64,000 nt of DNA from Cricetomys ansorgei (GCA_026225945.1 JAMJFZ010001258.1:7478001-7542000), one strand, 5' to 3'. Shown: positions 12,335-24,369, counted from the first letter of the stretch. Numbers and translations are program-made. Notes: generated from the letters alone by a model not told the origin.

Positions 12335-12720
12335 GTGCCGGCTAGATTTATGACAACTCGACACAAACTGTCTGTCGTCTCAATTGAGAAAAAAACCTCC
12401 GAAAGATCAGGCTGTGAGCAAGACTGTAGAGTCTTTTCTTAATTAGTGATTGACGGCGGGGGTATGGGTGGGGGGGGGTGCAGCCCTTTGTGGGTGATGT
12501 CATCCCTGGGCTGGTGGTTCTGAGTTCTATAAGAAAGCAGGCTGAGAAAGCCATAATGAGCAAGCCAGTGATGGGACCCCTCCATGAGCTCTGCCTCAGC
12601 TCCTGCCTCTAGGTTCTTGCCCTGTTTGAGTTCCTGTCCTGGCTTTCTTTGATGGTGAACAGTGATATGGGATAACTTGCTTTAGGCCATGTGTTTCATC
12701 ACAGCACTAAGACCCTAACC
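12335..12720. repeat. Rodent interspersed repeat, URR1-like
   Basis: The stretch from 'caattgagaa' through 'cttaattagtgattgac', 'ctgggctggtggttctgag' and 'gtgtttcatcacagcacta' is a pattern I recognise as a common rodent dispersed repeat with hAT-type ends. The family name is from memory. Confidence 0.6.
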
Positions 12721-12751
12721 TTAACCTAGCACATTCTTCTCATGCCACGCA

Positions 12752-12752
<1 letters not shown>

Positions 12753-12785
<33 letters not shown>
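12753..12785 (+). repeat. 33-base G homopolymer
   Basis: Thirty-three consecutive G residues follow 'cacgcac'. It can fold into G-quadruplexes, is expected to vary in length, and could also be partly an assembly or sequencing length error. Confidence 0.97.
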
Positions 12786-12786
<1 letters not shown>

Positions 12787-15604
12787 TGGAGGTGGTGTGT
12801 GTGACTAACTTGCTAGAGGTGACTCAGTAGGCTGGGATGCAATTATCAGGATCAGACGGATCCCTGGCTTCTTCCCGAACTTCATGGTGGCTGCTCTGCC
12901 TTCAGCACCAAGCAGAGTGGGGTCTCTGAGGAAGGATGTCCCAAATAGACCCTCTCCCTTTCTTCTGTTCTATTTTCCAGACCTGTATTTTTGCTCAGTG
13001 TGATGCTGAACGCAGAGATGATGAAATGGAAACACAGACAGCAGGAAACGGGAATGCCCCTGTGTCTATGACCATATTAAGAAATGAGGGGGGTGGGACA
13101 GAGGGAGAGAGAGAGAGGGAGAGAGAGAGTTGGGGTGGTAATAACAAGCAACTCCTGCAGAAAAAGAACTTGGCCCTGGGGAAGTCCCAGGAGAGTTCTA
13201 TCTGATTGAGAGCTACCTGGGTCCTGTGTCTCTCCTCCCAGTGTGGGTGGAGGCTCGGGGTGCCCTTGGTGCCCCATGCTGTGTGCTTTGCAGGTGTGAG
13301 AGGACTCCTTCCCACCCCACCCCCTACCCAGGCTCAGCACTCCCCTGCCCTAGCCCAATTCCTCTAAGCCACCAGCTAAGATCTTCTGGTCCCTCACCCT
13401 TGGCACTCGGCCCTCCTCTGTCACAGCAGAGTGGTTTTCTGTTTTATATATGTTGGTTTCAGGTCTGTGCACCCCATGGGACAGGAAGTTCTGTGTGAGC
13501 AGCGCCTGGTGTCCTCAGCCTGGCACGGGGCTCTCCGCAGTCACGGCTGTAAATGAAATGATGGTACCCAGTACTGCTCTGCTTCCTCACTGTGGTGATC
13601 GAACACTGGCCAAAAGCGGCTCTGTGGACGCAAGGATCTACCCGCCGACATTTCCAGGTCACCATCCATCATGGCGGGTAGCAGGGAGTCAGGGTAGGAA
13701 GTGAAGCAGGGGCCTGAAGCAGAAATCATGGAGGAGTGCCCCTTGCTGACTCGTCCTTAACTACTTTCCTATTCAGGGCCCAGCCGCACAGGGAGTAATG
13801 CTGGGTGCATCACCGCAGCTGGGTCCTCTCTTTCATCAAGTAACAACCAAGACAACCCCCACAGGCATGACCCCAGCTGATCTGACCTGGGCAATCCTCC
13901 ACTGAGATCCCCTTCTTGGGTGACTCGAGGCTGTGTTAAGTTGGCAGTTAAAGCTAACTAAGACATGTGGTTTGGACTTTGGCTCCTGGAATGAATGCCC
14001 TCTGCCACCCCCTCTCCGCCATTTCTGAAATCTTAACCAGGCCCGAATGTCGCTGGGCGATTGCTTTAACCCCCAGAGCACAGGGGTGAGCCGTGCCCAG
14101 GCATGCAGAGCAGAGGCTCCATTCAGCAAGGGAACACCTCTGAACTGGACTCTCTGGCCTTGTGCTCTTTTTATTCTTTTTTTTAACGTGAGGGCACCTG
14201 GCCCCAGCCCCACCCCCAGCTAGCCTGGCCGCTGGCTACTGAGCTAGGGGCTGTCAGCCAAGGTTGTAAACATGAGTTTCCCCGGAAAGCTGCAGGCACC
14301 AAGGCATGATTAAGGAACTCAGAAACAGGTCCTTCTGCCTTCTGGGCTCGCCTCCAAATTATGGAGCTGTGCAGAGCAGCCTGCTATTCATACTCGGTCC
14401 CCCGCCCTGCTTAGTTTGGGGTGGAATATATTTTTCTTTTCTTTTCTTTTTCTTTTCTGTTTTTTAACCTGACACCCACACCCCGGTGATTGCTGCTGTG
14501 TATAACTGCCTCTCACAAGCAAGGGAACCCTGACCAAATGATTCTTTGTCCTTCCTCTTATTTTTCTCAGTGTTGGTTGGGTTGGTAGGGGTGGGGAGGT
14601 GACAGATTTATGCCACAGAGAAAGCACTGAGGTACAACCTATTTTCCGTTCCCAGCGCCTCCAGCCCGGGAGGCAGGAGGTGTGGGTGGAGAGTGCCTAC
14701 ACCGACTCCTGGGGACCAGCCTCCTCTTAGCAGTCAGTTTCTCTCCTCTCCATAGCTCCCAGCAGCGGGAGGTGGGGTCTGACCAGGGACATCAGGGACC
14801 AGCAAGTGAGTTCAGATCAGTGGGTAGGAGTCTGCTCCTGGATACTACCCGATTCCTCTTTAACGCCCCAGCACAGCGGTTCCTTTCTCCCGCCCACCTC
14901 AGTGAAACGATCACCACGAAAAAAAAAAATATTTTTTGCCTCTTTGCAGATGCCAAGTCCTTAATTTTCTTGCACCAATCATCTGTGCAGGAGGACGGTC
15001 AGTTAGCTATGACAGGATATTCAGGCAGCTGGAGGCAGATGATTGGCGCTAATGGGTGTGCGGAGTGCGCTGCCCCTGTCCGGTCCTCTCCGGTTAATCC
15101 GGTTAATGGCTTTTAGCGGAGTCCTCCAGCCTGGGAGATCGTGAGCCGTCCTCAAGCCCGGCTGACTAGTCTCCGAGCGCCTAGGGACCCCAGCACCCCT
15201 CCCCGCCTTACTCAGCCGGTGACTCTGTCTTAGATCACTGCACCGTGGCCTGAGCACTTTGTCTCTGCTCCGGAAGAGGCTTTGCTCTGTCATAGCTCTC
15301 CTCCCGAGGCCACTGCATCAAGAGAGAGTCAGCGTTTTGTAATAGCCGTGTTCCGAGGTGAGCGGCAGGCGTCACATACCGTGTGTGTTAGTTGCTGTGA
15401 TGGAAACGCTAAGAAAATGCCTAAGCGGAAAGAAACGGTTAGCTCTTTGTTACAGCATTCCACACCGGGCTCCATCCAGCACGCAAGGACTACAGAATGC
15501 TTAGGATTCCTGAGGGTGAGAGACCGAGAGGTACTGAGGAGTGCCTTAGCAGCCCAGTAGGAAATCCTGTCTCTGTCTGCTGTACACCGGTGGTGTGAAC
15601 TCTG
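12786..15604. other. Intergenic, no gene recognised
   Basis: Contains a GA-rich run near 13100-13130 and a CTTTT-like run near 14434-14460. The 14930-15110 stretch is repeat-free with several TAAT and CAAT blocks and could be a conserved non-coding element. Confidence 0.5.
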
Positions 15605-15740
15605 GTACACGATCCCTTGGTATCCCTAGATTCCTCAAGAATAAGACGGGGGTGATCATAATAATAAGTAATTCTTGCGTGTGTGACACATTTAAAATGT
15701 TGGCTGGCACACAACAAGCACTGTGTAAGGATTTGCTACT
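15605..15740 (+). repeat. MIR remnant
   Basis: 'ataataataagtaattctt' and 'ttggctggcacacaacaag' match the middle and 3' part of MIR in order. Confidence 0.65.
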
Positions 15741-15841
15741 AAGAACACTACGCAGTCACTCTGAAGAATTCCTCACTAGGAGCTGCGATTCTTTTATTTT
15801 TCAAAAAAAAACCTTTTTTTTTTTTTTAAAGATTTATTTAC

Positions 15842-15973
15842 GTGGCTGGATGTAGTGGTTCATGCCTTTGATCCCAGCACTCAGGAGGCAGACACAGGCA
15901 GATCTCTATGAGTTTGAGACCAGCTTGGTCTACATAGTGAGTTCCAGAACAGCCAGAGCTACATAGTGAGTTA
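15842..15973 (+). repeat. B1 SINE
   Basis: Full-length B1 pattern: 'tggttcatgcctttgatcc', 'gaccagcttggtctacata' and 'gccagagctacatagtgag'. Confidence 0.9.
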
Positions 15974-15977
15974 AAAA

Positions 15978-16162
15978 AAATTATTTATGTGAACAAGGGT
16001 TTTACCAATATGTCTGTATGTGTACTACATGTGTGTGTAATGTTTCAAGGAGGCCAGAAGAGGCAACCAGATCTCTAGAGTTACAGACTGTTATGAGGAG
16101 CCATATGAGTCTGGGAACTGAACCCAGGTCCTCTGGAGCAACTGGATCATCTCTCCATTACC
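15978..16162 (-). repeat. B2/B3-family SINE
   Basis: Reversed tRNA-derived SINE: 'aggccagaagaggcaacca' to 'ggatcatctctcca'. Confidence 0.8.
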
Positions 16163-16193
16163 TATTTTTATTCTTTAATATAAATAAATTAAT

Positions 16194-16378
16194 TTTTATT
16201 TATTTTTATTTCGTATGCATTGGTGTCTTGCCTGCATGTGCATCTGTGTGAGGGTGTCGGATCTCCTGGAACTGGGGTTACTGTTGTGAGCTGCCGTAGG
16301 GGTGCTGGGACTTGAAAACCCAGGACTCCTGGAAGGGCAGCCAGTGCTCTTAACCGCTGAGCCATCTCTCCAGTCCGC
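16194..16378 (-). repeat. B3 SINE
   Basis: Reversed B3: 'gcattggtgtcttgcctgc', 'gtgagggtgtcggatctcc' and 'taaccgctgagccatctct'. Confidence 0.88.
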
Positions 16379-16383
16379 TGTAA

Positions 16384-16600
16384 TCTTTTTAATTATGTCC
16401 GTACGCGTTGGCTGCATGTGTGCCTGTGTGTATGCCTATGGAGACCAGAGATGTTGGGCTTCCCATGAGTTACAGGAAGCTGTGAGCCGGGCTTCCCGTG
16501 AGTTACAGGAAGCTGTGAGCTGCCTGAGTCCTGGGAACTCAGCTCAGGTTTGCTAGAACAGAATGTGCTTTTAACCGCTGAGCCATCTGTCCTGGCCCGA
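16384..16600 (-). repeat. B3-family SINE with internal 33-base duplication
   Basis: Third tRNA-derived SINE in a row in the same orientation. It carries a direct 33-base duplication (16456-16488 and 16489-16521), differing at about two positions, that makes it longer than its neighbours. Confidence 0.8.
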
Positions 16601-17145
16601 TTTTCCTTACCTTGCAGACCTTCTCTTCTCGGAGCCAGTGGAGCCACCTAGAGGGTAGCCAGTCAAACATCAGCATTTCAGATCTTACAGGTTTCAATTT
16701 CTACCCCAACTACCCAGCCCTCCTGCTGGAGTGTGGAAGTGACCACAGACAGTATGGAAATGATGAGGGCTGCGTTCTAATAAAACTTTATTTACAAAGA
16801 TAGAAAGCAGGCCAGGTTTATACAGCAAGCCATGGTGTGGTAATTCCTATCTGTGGTAACTTACAAACATTGCTTCCTATCCTTTCTTTAGCAGACTCCT
16901 CTGCCATAAAGCTTGACTATGGGTCTGAGTGCTTGCCTCCTCTAAGAGAAAATGACAAAATATACACAGAAGTAGGAATTTGGGGGTTAAAACTGGGGAG
17001 AAATTCTTAATCTGTCTCCTCTTGCCTACAGCAGCAATACAACACACAGAAAAGATAAAAACAGAAGCTCAGAAATATGTGTATGGAGACTGACTTTCTT
17101 CTGGAAGTTGTCTTTTTTCCTGAGCTCCACCTTTTCTGTTTGTCC
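16601..17145. other. Intergenic, no gene recognised
   Basis: AT-rich single-copy-looking sequence. 'aataaaactttatttac' at about 16780 is a polyadenylation-like motif without other gene support. Confidence 0.5.
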
Positions 17146-17398
17146 ATCTTTTCTCCTCCCGCTCCTCCCCTTCCTCCTCCTTCCCCTCCTCTCTCTCCTC
17201 CTCCCCTCTTCTTCTCCCCCTCCTCCCCTCCATCCTCCTCCTTCTCCTCCTCCTCCTCTTCCTTGAGACAGGGTCTCTCTGTTGCAACTCTGGCTGTCCT
17301 GGAACTCACTCTGTAGACCAGGCTGGCCTTGAACTCACAGAGATCCGCCTGCCTCCCGAGTGCTGGGATCAAAGGTGTGTGCCACCACCGTCTGGCTC
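17146..17398 (-). repeat. Polypyrimidine (TCC)n tract joined to antisense B1
   Basis: About 115 bases of nearly pure C/T (17146-17262) lead directly into a reversed B1 (17263-17398), so the tract is the expanded tail of the B1. It could form triplex DNA. The Glu/Arg/Gly-rich antisense reading frames are its shadow. Confidence 0.9.
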
Positions 17399-17619
17399 CA
17401 TCTTACTTCTAGTAGGCATTTCTGTAGGAATCCATTTTCCCAGAGTTCCGTTTACACTGTCTCCTCTAAGAAGCCTGCCCAGATCCCTGCAGCACCGTTT
17501 CCCATTACGCGAACTTCATCACGCTGGTGCCGGGAAGGAGCTTAGTGAGGTGGCAAAAATCCAAGCTCAAGGTCAGGGGCTGCTACCCTTGCACAAAGCA
17601 CTTAAGCTGCCTGCCTGTC

Positions 17620-17782
17620 TGGGGCTGGGGCTCAGTTAGTAGAATGCTGGCTTTCCGTGCATCACACAGAATGATGCATCTCCCAGAGCTGGGTAGACTG
17701 AGGCAGGAGGACCAGAAGTTCACAGTCATCCTCATTCAGCCTGGACTGAATCAGATCTTTTCTCACAAAAAGAAAAAAAGTG
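17620..17782 (+). repeat. ID-B1 composite SINE
   Basis: An ID-like head ('ggctcagttagtagaatgc') is followed by a B1-like body ('gagctgggtagactgaggc') and an A-rich tail at 17765-17780. Confidence 0.65.
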
Positions 17783-17807
17783 AGGAAGGTCAAGTCTGGA
17801 GTCTGGA

Positions 17808-19224
17808 GCCCTAGTTTATCCATCTTCAAAATGGGTTCAGAATGTTTTGTCTTACCTTATAAGGTAATTTGAAAACACACATGGATTCACTTGCCAGTTG
17901 GCACATGGAGTCCTGTGCCCCTATCTGGTGTTCCCGGCAAGCTCTAAACATCTCTGGTGACTACCATTGTTTTCTAGGGTCGTGATGGATGGACCCTAGT
18001 TGGTCTGTGCCTCAGGCATGAATATGGAATATTATCAGTTATTTTCTAGGCTGTGAGCGTCCCCGGGCCTGTGACTCCTGCAGGAAGGTCTCCTGTCTCA
18101 CTGTGGTGTGCTATGTCCCCTGTGGGGACTGACACAGGAAGACCGCACTTGACTATCTTGAAATGTTGCTGACATCGTCAGTGACAAGAGCTTGAGTATG
18201 GAACAGCCATGAAGGGGCCAGGAGGAGGTGGCGTGGATGCAGAGAGCTCCTCCGCCCCAGCTGTAGCCCTGTCCTGAGCATCAGGTCTGGAGAGTAGAAC
18301 TCAGTGTGGCTCACGCTGAGCCCTGGCAGGGCACAGTTACTCTCTGGTTACTTCCTCTCCATCAGTTAGACTCCTGGTGCGCCCCTACCCAGACAGGGCT
18401 GGTGATCACCTATCTCATCTAAAGATAAAAGCAAACCCAGAGGCCACTACATGGTGACTCACACTCTGGACATGTCTGGGCTTTGCTGCAGAGGAAAAAA
18501 CGCAACTCCCATCAACCCTGCACTCAGGAAGCCCACCAGAGTCAGCCAGTGAGCAGCTCAGAGATCACGTGGGAAGGATACAGAGGGAGGCATGATGGAC
18601 CAGGCTACTGTCAGGGGTTGGCGTCAGAGAACCCCAGCCCCAGATGTGTACACAGAGCGGAGTCCCTCCAATTGCTGTGTCAGACTCCCGGAAACCGGCC
18701 TGTCCTGGAGGTCACTTTTACCAGTGGAAATGGTTTCCGAGGGCTATTACTTGGTACATCCCACTTTTATTTAAAAATAGCAATGTTCCTGAGTAGGTCA
18801 GAAAACAGATCCAAGTAAACCTCAAACAGAGACATGTAAAAGCACAAAAGTTTATGAACACTTGCCATGGAAAGCCACTCTCCCTATCTAGCTAAATGTC
18901 AGCGCTGTGAGGTCAGGGCTTTGAAGAGAAGCGTGAGGGGGGTCTCTACACGTGAACAGGGTAAAACGTTCAAAGGGTCAGGGGCAGAAGGCTCAGCAGA
19001 GGCTAACAGCAGAGATGAGAATCAAAGGGCTCCTGAGGGCTGGGAAACTTCTGTCTGCCGGAAGTGGTGCATAAGACCCACTGAGCAGGGAACAGATTGT
19101 GCAGCAAACCCTGCAAGGCACTCTGGGAAGTTCAGCTCAGGCAAGGGCTGGATTTAATGAATGAACTGCATGTGCACCACCCCTATACAACCATCCTTCT
19201 CAGGGCCCTGCCCTCACGCCCTCC
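17808..19224. other. Intergenic with MIR piece, no gene recognised
   Basis: A MIR core lies at about 17808-17880 ('tccatcttcaaaatgggtt'). The remainder shows no recognised repeat or gene. Confidence 0.5.
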
Positions 19225-19345
19225 TTATCCCCAGATGCTCCCACTGTGGCGGCTTCGTGTGGAGGGGCTGGGACTAGACCCAGAACCCGGGCCCTGACCT
19301 GGGCTACGCAAGCATTCCACCACCAGGGTGTGTCCACAGCCCTTG
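19225..19345 (-). repeat. ID-like SINE fragment
   Basis: Reversed ID-like pattern around 'acgcaagcattccaccacc'. Diverged. Confidence 0.5.
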
Positions 19346-20089
19346 CAGCTTCAGAACCTTTCTCCCGGATACAGTGAGGTTCACCAGGCATTAGGACTTC
19401 TTCCTGTACCGCGTACCGCGTCTATTCCTGGGTTTTATCCATTTTTTGACTCATTTTTCTTCCTCCCTCCTCCCTGGACAATTCACGTAGCACAAATCTC
19501 CACCCATCACTTTATGATCTTTTTTCAGGCTCTCTGTGTCTTTTCATAGAAAGAATTTTTACAGTTTTAGCATCTATTTTATTGCTTTTCAAACCATACC
19601 AGGTGATGGGTTCAGTTCACTGTTTTATTGCTTTAATTTCTATAATGGCAGGCTGGTGTGTTGTAACGTGAAATAAGATATTAAAATAAATAAGATATGA
19701 AAACTAAGAGCAACAAAAGTACTGAATTTTCGTGGAAACCATGAGCCCTTTGCTGTGACTTCCCTTTGGTTTCCTGGAAGTGACGCACCAGTGCTCCAGA
19801 CACGTTTGCATACTCAACAGATGCTTTGAGTCTAGAAGGGAACGGAGCAGAACATCATCGCACAGGCCTGGACCGCCGAAAGTGGAGCTGGAAGGCAAGG
19901 ACAAAGAAGAGAGCTCCACCCCGGAGGAGAGGAGCTTGGGCAAGCACAGGTCCTCTTGCAGCTGAGTCCGACGACAGCCCCGTTACGGCAGGAGGCATTC
20001 TGCCCAGCGCGTTTCTTGCATATGAGATGGTCTACCAGAACGTCTCGCTAGCCAGGAGTGAACGCAGAACACCCTGATCTTCCCCATTT

Positions 20090-20370
20090 GCATGCCATTC
20101 TCCAGAATGCTCTGGGGCTTTTTCATTTCTTTTTTTGAGGAATGCTGCTGATGTCAGAGCTTGTATACAAAAGCAAATTAATTTTAGATAGGACAAGATC
20201 ATCAATTCCACTTGCTAATGAGATTCCTTATTGAAGTTCTGGATTTATAACACCTGACATCAGTTAACTTGTCCAAATGCTCAGGCGGGTTTTTGGGATA
20301 TTCTCCCAACTGTTAAGCTCTGTGGGAGATAAGGCAGAATGACCCATTTCTCCTTTAAAAGCCACGGTAC
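20090..20370. other. Candidate conserved non-coding element
   Basis: Repeat-free, AT-rich sequence with several TAAT and TTGCTAATGAG-type blocks, unlike the SINE-rich surroundings. It has the look of an ancient regulatory element, but conservation cannot be tested here. Confidence 0.3.
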
Positions 20371-20687
20371 ACGGTAACTTTTTGTTGGACTGGTTGGTAA
20401 ATGAGTCACCTTTCTGGGCTAACTTTCCCATAATCAAAAATGGAGGTGGAAATGGGGTAGAAAAAGAGAGCTGGCAGGGCAGGTTAGATCCTCACCTACA
20501 GGACGGACCTGTTCACTTGCCCTCTCTCTTCCCATCCGTAAGTTATGAAATCAGCGTGGTAGAATGCAGATAATCCTTCCTGGCTTCCTTCCTTACAGGC
20601 CGTTACTCTTTCAGAATGTTGGACAATAAAGTCAAAGAAACCCTAGCATCATAGAGATTGAGACCATGCGACTATCTGCGTGAACGT

Positions 20688-20950
20688 TGAATGTGTGGGC
20701 AGGGTGTATGTGTTGAGGCGTGTCTTTTGGATAGGTGTATCTGTTGGGTAGTTGGTGCTCAGTACCGGTGACTATGCGAGTGGGTGTATTGAGTTGTGTA
20801 ACTCTTGGGGCTGTGTGTCCATGGTTTTGAATGTGTATTGAATGTCTGGGTGTGAGAGTGTATGTCACTGACGGTGACTGTGTGTACGTGTCCGTAGCAC
20901 CTGTGTGGCTCTGTAGAAAGTGTGCCTGCAAATGTGGCCGTGGTAGAGAT
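20688..20950 (+). repeat. Degenerate TG-rich low-complexity stretch
   Basis: Interrupted GTGTG-rich sequence on the + strand. The 152-codon antisense His/Thr-rich reading frame is its shadow. Confidence 0.65.
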
Positions 20951-21263
20951 ACGTGTGGCAAACACACCAAGGGATGAAAACACTCACTGTGGATCCCACG
21001 TGCTTCTGGTATCCAAGGGCTGCTTCCAGAGACTGGTTTCCCTTGTTTGGTTTGCAGTTCGGCACAAACAAGACAGAAAAGAATAGGCATTACTGAATTG
21101 AAAGGCTTTTTTTTTTTTTTTTTACCAAATTTTCTTACTAATCAGTAAAAGCAGAGTCTGTCAGGCTGCTCTCGCGACTGAAACCCTCTCAGTCCTTCGC
21201 TGTCTCACGAAGCCCATCTTGCCTCCCTTTCAAGATAAAAATAAAACTACTTAGGGTCCGTTG

Positions 21264-21425
21264 ACGTGACTCAGTGGATAAAGGCCCTTGCACAAAGCCT
21301 GAGTTCAATCCCTGGCACCCACATTGTGGAGGGAGTGAACCAACTCCCACAGACTGCCTTCTGATCGCCACATGAGTCACGGCTTGCACACCGCCAACCC
21401 TCCTCACACAAATAAACAAGTAAGT
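21264..21425 (+). repeat. tRNA-derived SINE (B2/B4 superfamily)
   Basis: 'tgactcagtggataaaggc', 'gagttcaatccctggcacc' and 'ccaactcccacagactgcc' follow the family pattern, ending in an 'aaataaacaag' tail. Confidence 0.75.
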
Positions 21426-21461
21426 GGAATACAGTTTCTAATTGTTTGAAGACTAGTTTTA

Positions 21462-21488
21462 TTTCTCTCTCCCTCCCTTCCTCTCTCT

Positions 21489-21525
<37 letters not shown>
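21462..21525 (+). repeat. (TC)n(TG)n microsatellite
   Basis: A TC-rich run is followed by a perfect (TG)17 at 21492-21525. Likely polymorphic. Confidence 0.95.
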
Positions 21526-21526
<1 letters not shown>

Positions 21527-22142
21527 CATGTGTGTTCAAATGCCCAAGAAAGCCAGATTCTGGCATCAGATCCCTTGAACCTGGAGTTACGGGCCATTGT
21601 GAGCTAAACTTTTATTGGGTACAATAAAAGAGCAGCACATACTTAACCAAGGAGTCCTCAGACCCTAAATTTAGCAATTTTTGTTTTGTTTTTGTAAGAC
21701 AGGCTCTTAACCAACTAAAAATAAATAAATGAAAGAGAATGAGAGGCCCAGTGAATAGTAGCTGACACACGATGTCTCAAACGTGGCCCTATGCCATAGT
21801 TCCCCAAGCTGTAGTCATCAGAACCTCTTGGAGGGATTTCTACAATAGAGATTTCCACACAACACCCAGGAACCCAGAATTCCTTTAGAACACAGCAATA
21901 ATTTGTGTTCTCACAAGTTCCCTGGGACTGTCATGTCCAGACAAATTTGGGGGCCAATGGCTTCAAAATGTGTATTTTCTGTGGCGTTTGTCTCAGTGGC
22001 CTGTGAAGATGCTCAAAGTGCGCCTCATGCAAGACAGAGGCTGGTTAATTCATCAAATGCATGTGTTGTCTGTCTGTATCGCACACTGAAGTTAACTTCA
22101 ACCTTCTTCCTGTTCTGGTTTGGTTTGGTTATTGTTGTTTTG
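21526..22142. other. Intergenic, no gene recognised
   Basis: No recognised repeat or gene. Confidence 0.5.
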
Positions 22143-22248
22143 TTCAGACAAGGTCTCACTATGTAGCCCTGGATGGACTGTAGCTTGCTATATAGATCAG
22201 GCTGGCCTGGAACTCACAAAGATCTACCTGCCTCTGCCTCTTCTGATC
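22143..22248 (-). repeat. B1 SINE
   Basis: Reversed B1: 'agacaaggtctcactatgt', 'caggctggcctggaactca' and 'gatctacctgcctctgcct'. Confidence 0.85.
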
Positions 22249-23454
22249 CTTCTACACTGAAAAAAGGAAGGATGTGAAAATATAAAATTAAATGCCAAAT
22301 GGCCATAAAATTTGTTTTTGGCACCTTCTGGAGAAAATTCTCAGGCTACCTTAAGGAGACAGCTTTTCAGGATGGCCAGAACCCAGAGCCCAGAGCCTCT
22401 GACCCCGGAGAAGAGACCAGCCTCCCCTGCAATGAATACAGCCTGTTCTGACTGCTTGCTGAGAGGGTCGTAGGCAGTGTGCTGCTGGAAAACAGGTCCA
22501 TTTCCCACAGACTTACAGCCGGCTGAAAAACTACAGTGCCCAAGGAAAGACAGGACAAAGAGAAGAGCTGAGAGGTAAGCTTCCCAAGGTTTCTACCCAG
22601 CCTGGGGGGACTAAAGGAACCAGCTCTTAGAGTGTCACTTTCCCTTGTTTCTCTACCTAGAAATAGCACAATGGAGTGCGGTTCCATTTGCTGCTCTTCC
22701 TGGGGAGAAGGGAGCAGAGTTCAGGACTCCTTGCAGTTTGAATCTCAGGAATGCAGAAGAAACAGCCTGCCTCCTGCCTTGGAGCTGAGCCTCTCAATTG
22801 AAATTTGACTCATCCTTGGCGGTTTATTGTGTTTTCGGCTCTCCTTCCTTGTGACACAGGAGTAGGTGAGTAATGTTCTCTGCCGGGGAGCGAAAAATAG
22901 ATCCCCCAAATGCCTTCCATTATGCTGAAAGGCCTTGTCACCAGCTGTGGTGGCGGGGGTGTGGTGACCATCCATCAGCAGGGGGCATGCAGAACATCTG
23001 ACTCCCTCTGCTGAGGCTATTTGTGATTCTAAGAGCAAGGATAGAAAGCCCTGAAACACAAAGAAGGCTGAAAGGCACTGCTGGGAGGCGTGGGGAGCTG
23101 TAGTCCTCTCTGCAGGAGACCCCAAAGGCCCACTGAAAGGGCACAGTTAGACCTATCTTCCGCTGCCTCGCCAGCCTGACCTGGCCCTTTCCTGTGGCTG
23201 TAAGGATCACCTCTTGCACCCAGTAGAAATAGCTAGTATTTATTGATACATCCTGATACATCCACTGGGTGGGGCACTTCCTGTGTTGTTATGCCATTCA
23301 CACACAACCACATGGACACACAACCCCATGAGAATATCCACTTGGTTAAATTCCGGTGTCTGAATAACGAGCTAGGTGAAATGCCGTTTTGTTTGTTTGC
23401 TCTACAGACCATCCAAGTTCCAATTCAGAGATGGCACCTTTTTTTTTGTTTTTT
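22249..23454. other. Intergenic, no gene recognised
   Basis: No recognised repeat or gene. Overlapping antisense frames of 106-126 codons have no family resemblance. Confidence 0.5.
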
Positions 23455-24010
23455 AAATTAGAATTAAATTTTTTTTCTTCTCTCATATATCATATTCCAA
23501 TACCCGTTCAACCCTTCCCCTCACTCCTCCCAGCTCCCCCCCATCTTCCCTAAACCCCAGATCTACCCCCCTATCCTCCCACTCCCACCTCTCCTCAAGA
23601 AAGACAGTCAGTCTTCCCAGGGTTACTGTTTAAACATGGCACAAGATGGAACCGGGTCAGGCACAACTCCCTACTTCAGTGTTGGACTAGGTAACCCAGT
23701 AGGGGGACAAGGTACTCAAGGCTGGGCAAGAGGTTCAGGGACACACATTCCTATTCCAGCCTGTATGAGTTCTGTAAGAGCACCAGGCCAGGCAACCTCA
23801 AGACATATTTGGGGGACACAGCAGGTTCCATGTCTGCCGCTCCAGGCTCTGTGAGCACCTAGGTGTGCTGGTCAGTAGACTCCACCGGGTTTGTTCTCCT
23901 GGTATCCTTGACCCCTCTGGTCCCAGTAATCCCTCCTCCACTTCTTCTGTGGGGTTCCCACATTTTGTTTGGCTCTGGGCCTCTCTATCTGCTCCCTTCA
24001 GCAGCCTGAA
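23455..24010 (-). mobile_element. L1 LINE 3' end (rodent Lx-like), truncated
   Basis: The T-rich start (23440-23480) is the reversed A-tail. The C/T-rich block that follows and 'cctggtatccttgacccct' match the reversed 3' region of rodent L1 as I know it. Only about 0.55 kb remains, so it is a 5'-truncated, dead copy. Confidence 0.65.
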
Positions 24011-24114
24011 GGAGCAGAGATGGCACTCTTGACAGATGGATGAGCCCAGACATGAAACTTTAGGGTTAGGGTCTGGGGAGACGCCCCATGAGCACGATGA
24101 CCCGAGTGTGGGTC

Positions 24115-24245
24115 CCCAGCTCTCACATAAACCCGAGCACCTCGAGAACTCCAGTGCTGGGTGAGCTGGGTGGGCAGAGACAGGCACATCCCCAGGGGCT
24201 GGCCAGAACGCCGGGCTAGCCAAAGCAGCAGAGCTCATGTTTTAA
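24115..24245 (+). repeat. B4-like SINE fragment
   Basis: 'ctgggtgggcagagacagg' and 'atccccaggggctggccag' are B4 right-half blocks. Confidence 0.55.
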
Positions 24246-24369
24246 TAAGACGTCCTGTTATCAAAAAGTAAAGGAAGACATTTCTGAGGAAGCCATTCCA
24301 ATGTAAAACCTCCACACGGACACAATGGGCAAATGTACCGCCCGAACACACACAGAGGAACTTTCTATT

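Noticed and set aside
17007..17372. 121-codon Glu/Gly/Arg-rich antisense frame
   Set aside because: It reads through the polypyrimidine tract and a B1 element.
20632..21090. 152-codon His/Thr-rich antisense frame
   Set aside because: It reflects a TG-rich low-complexity stretch (20688-20950) and has no family resemblance.
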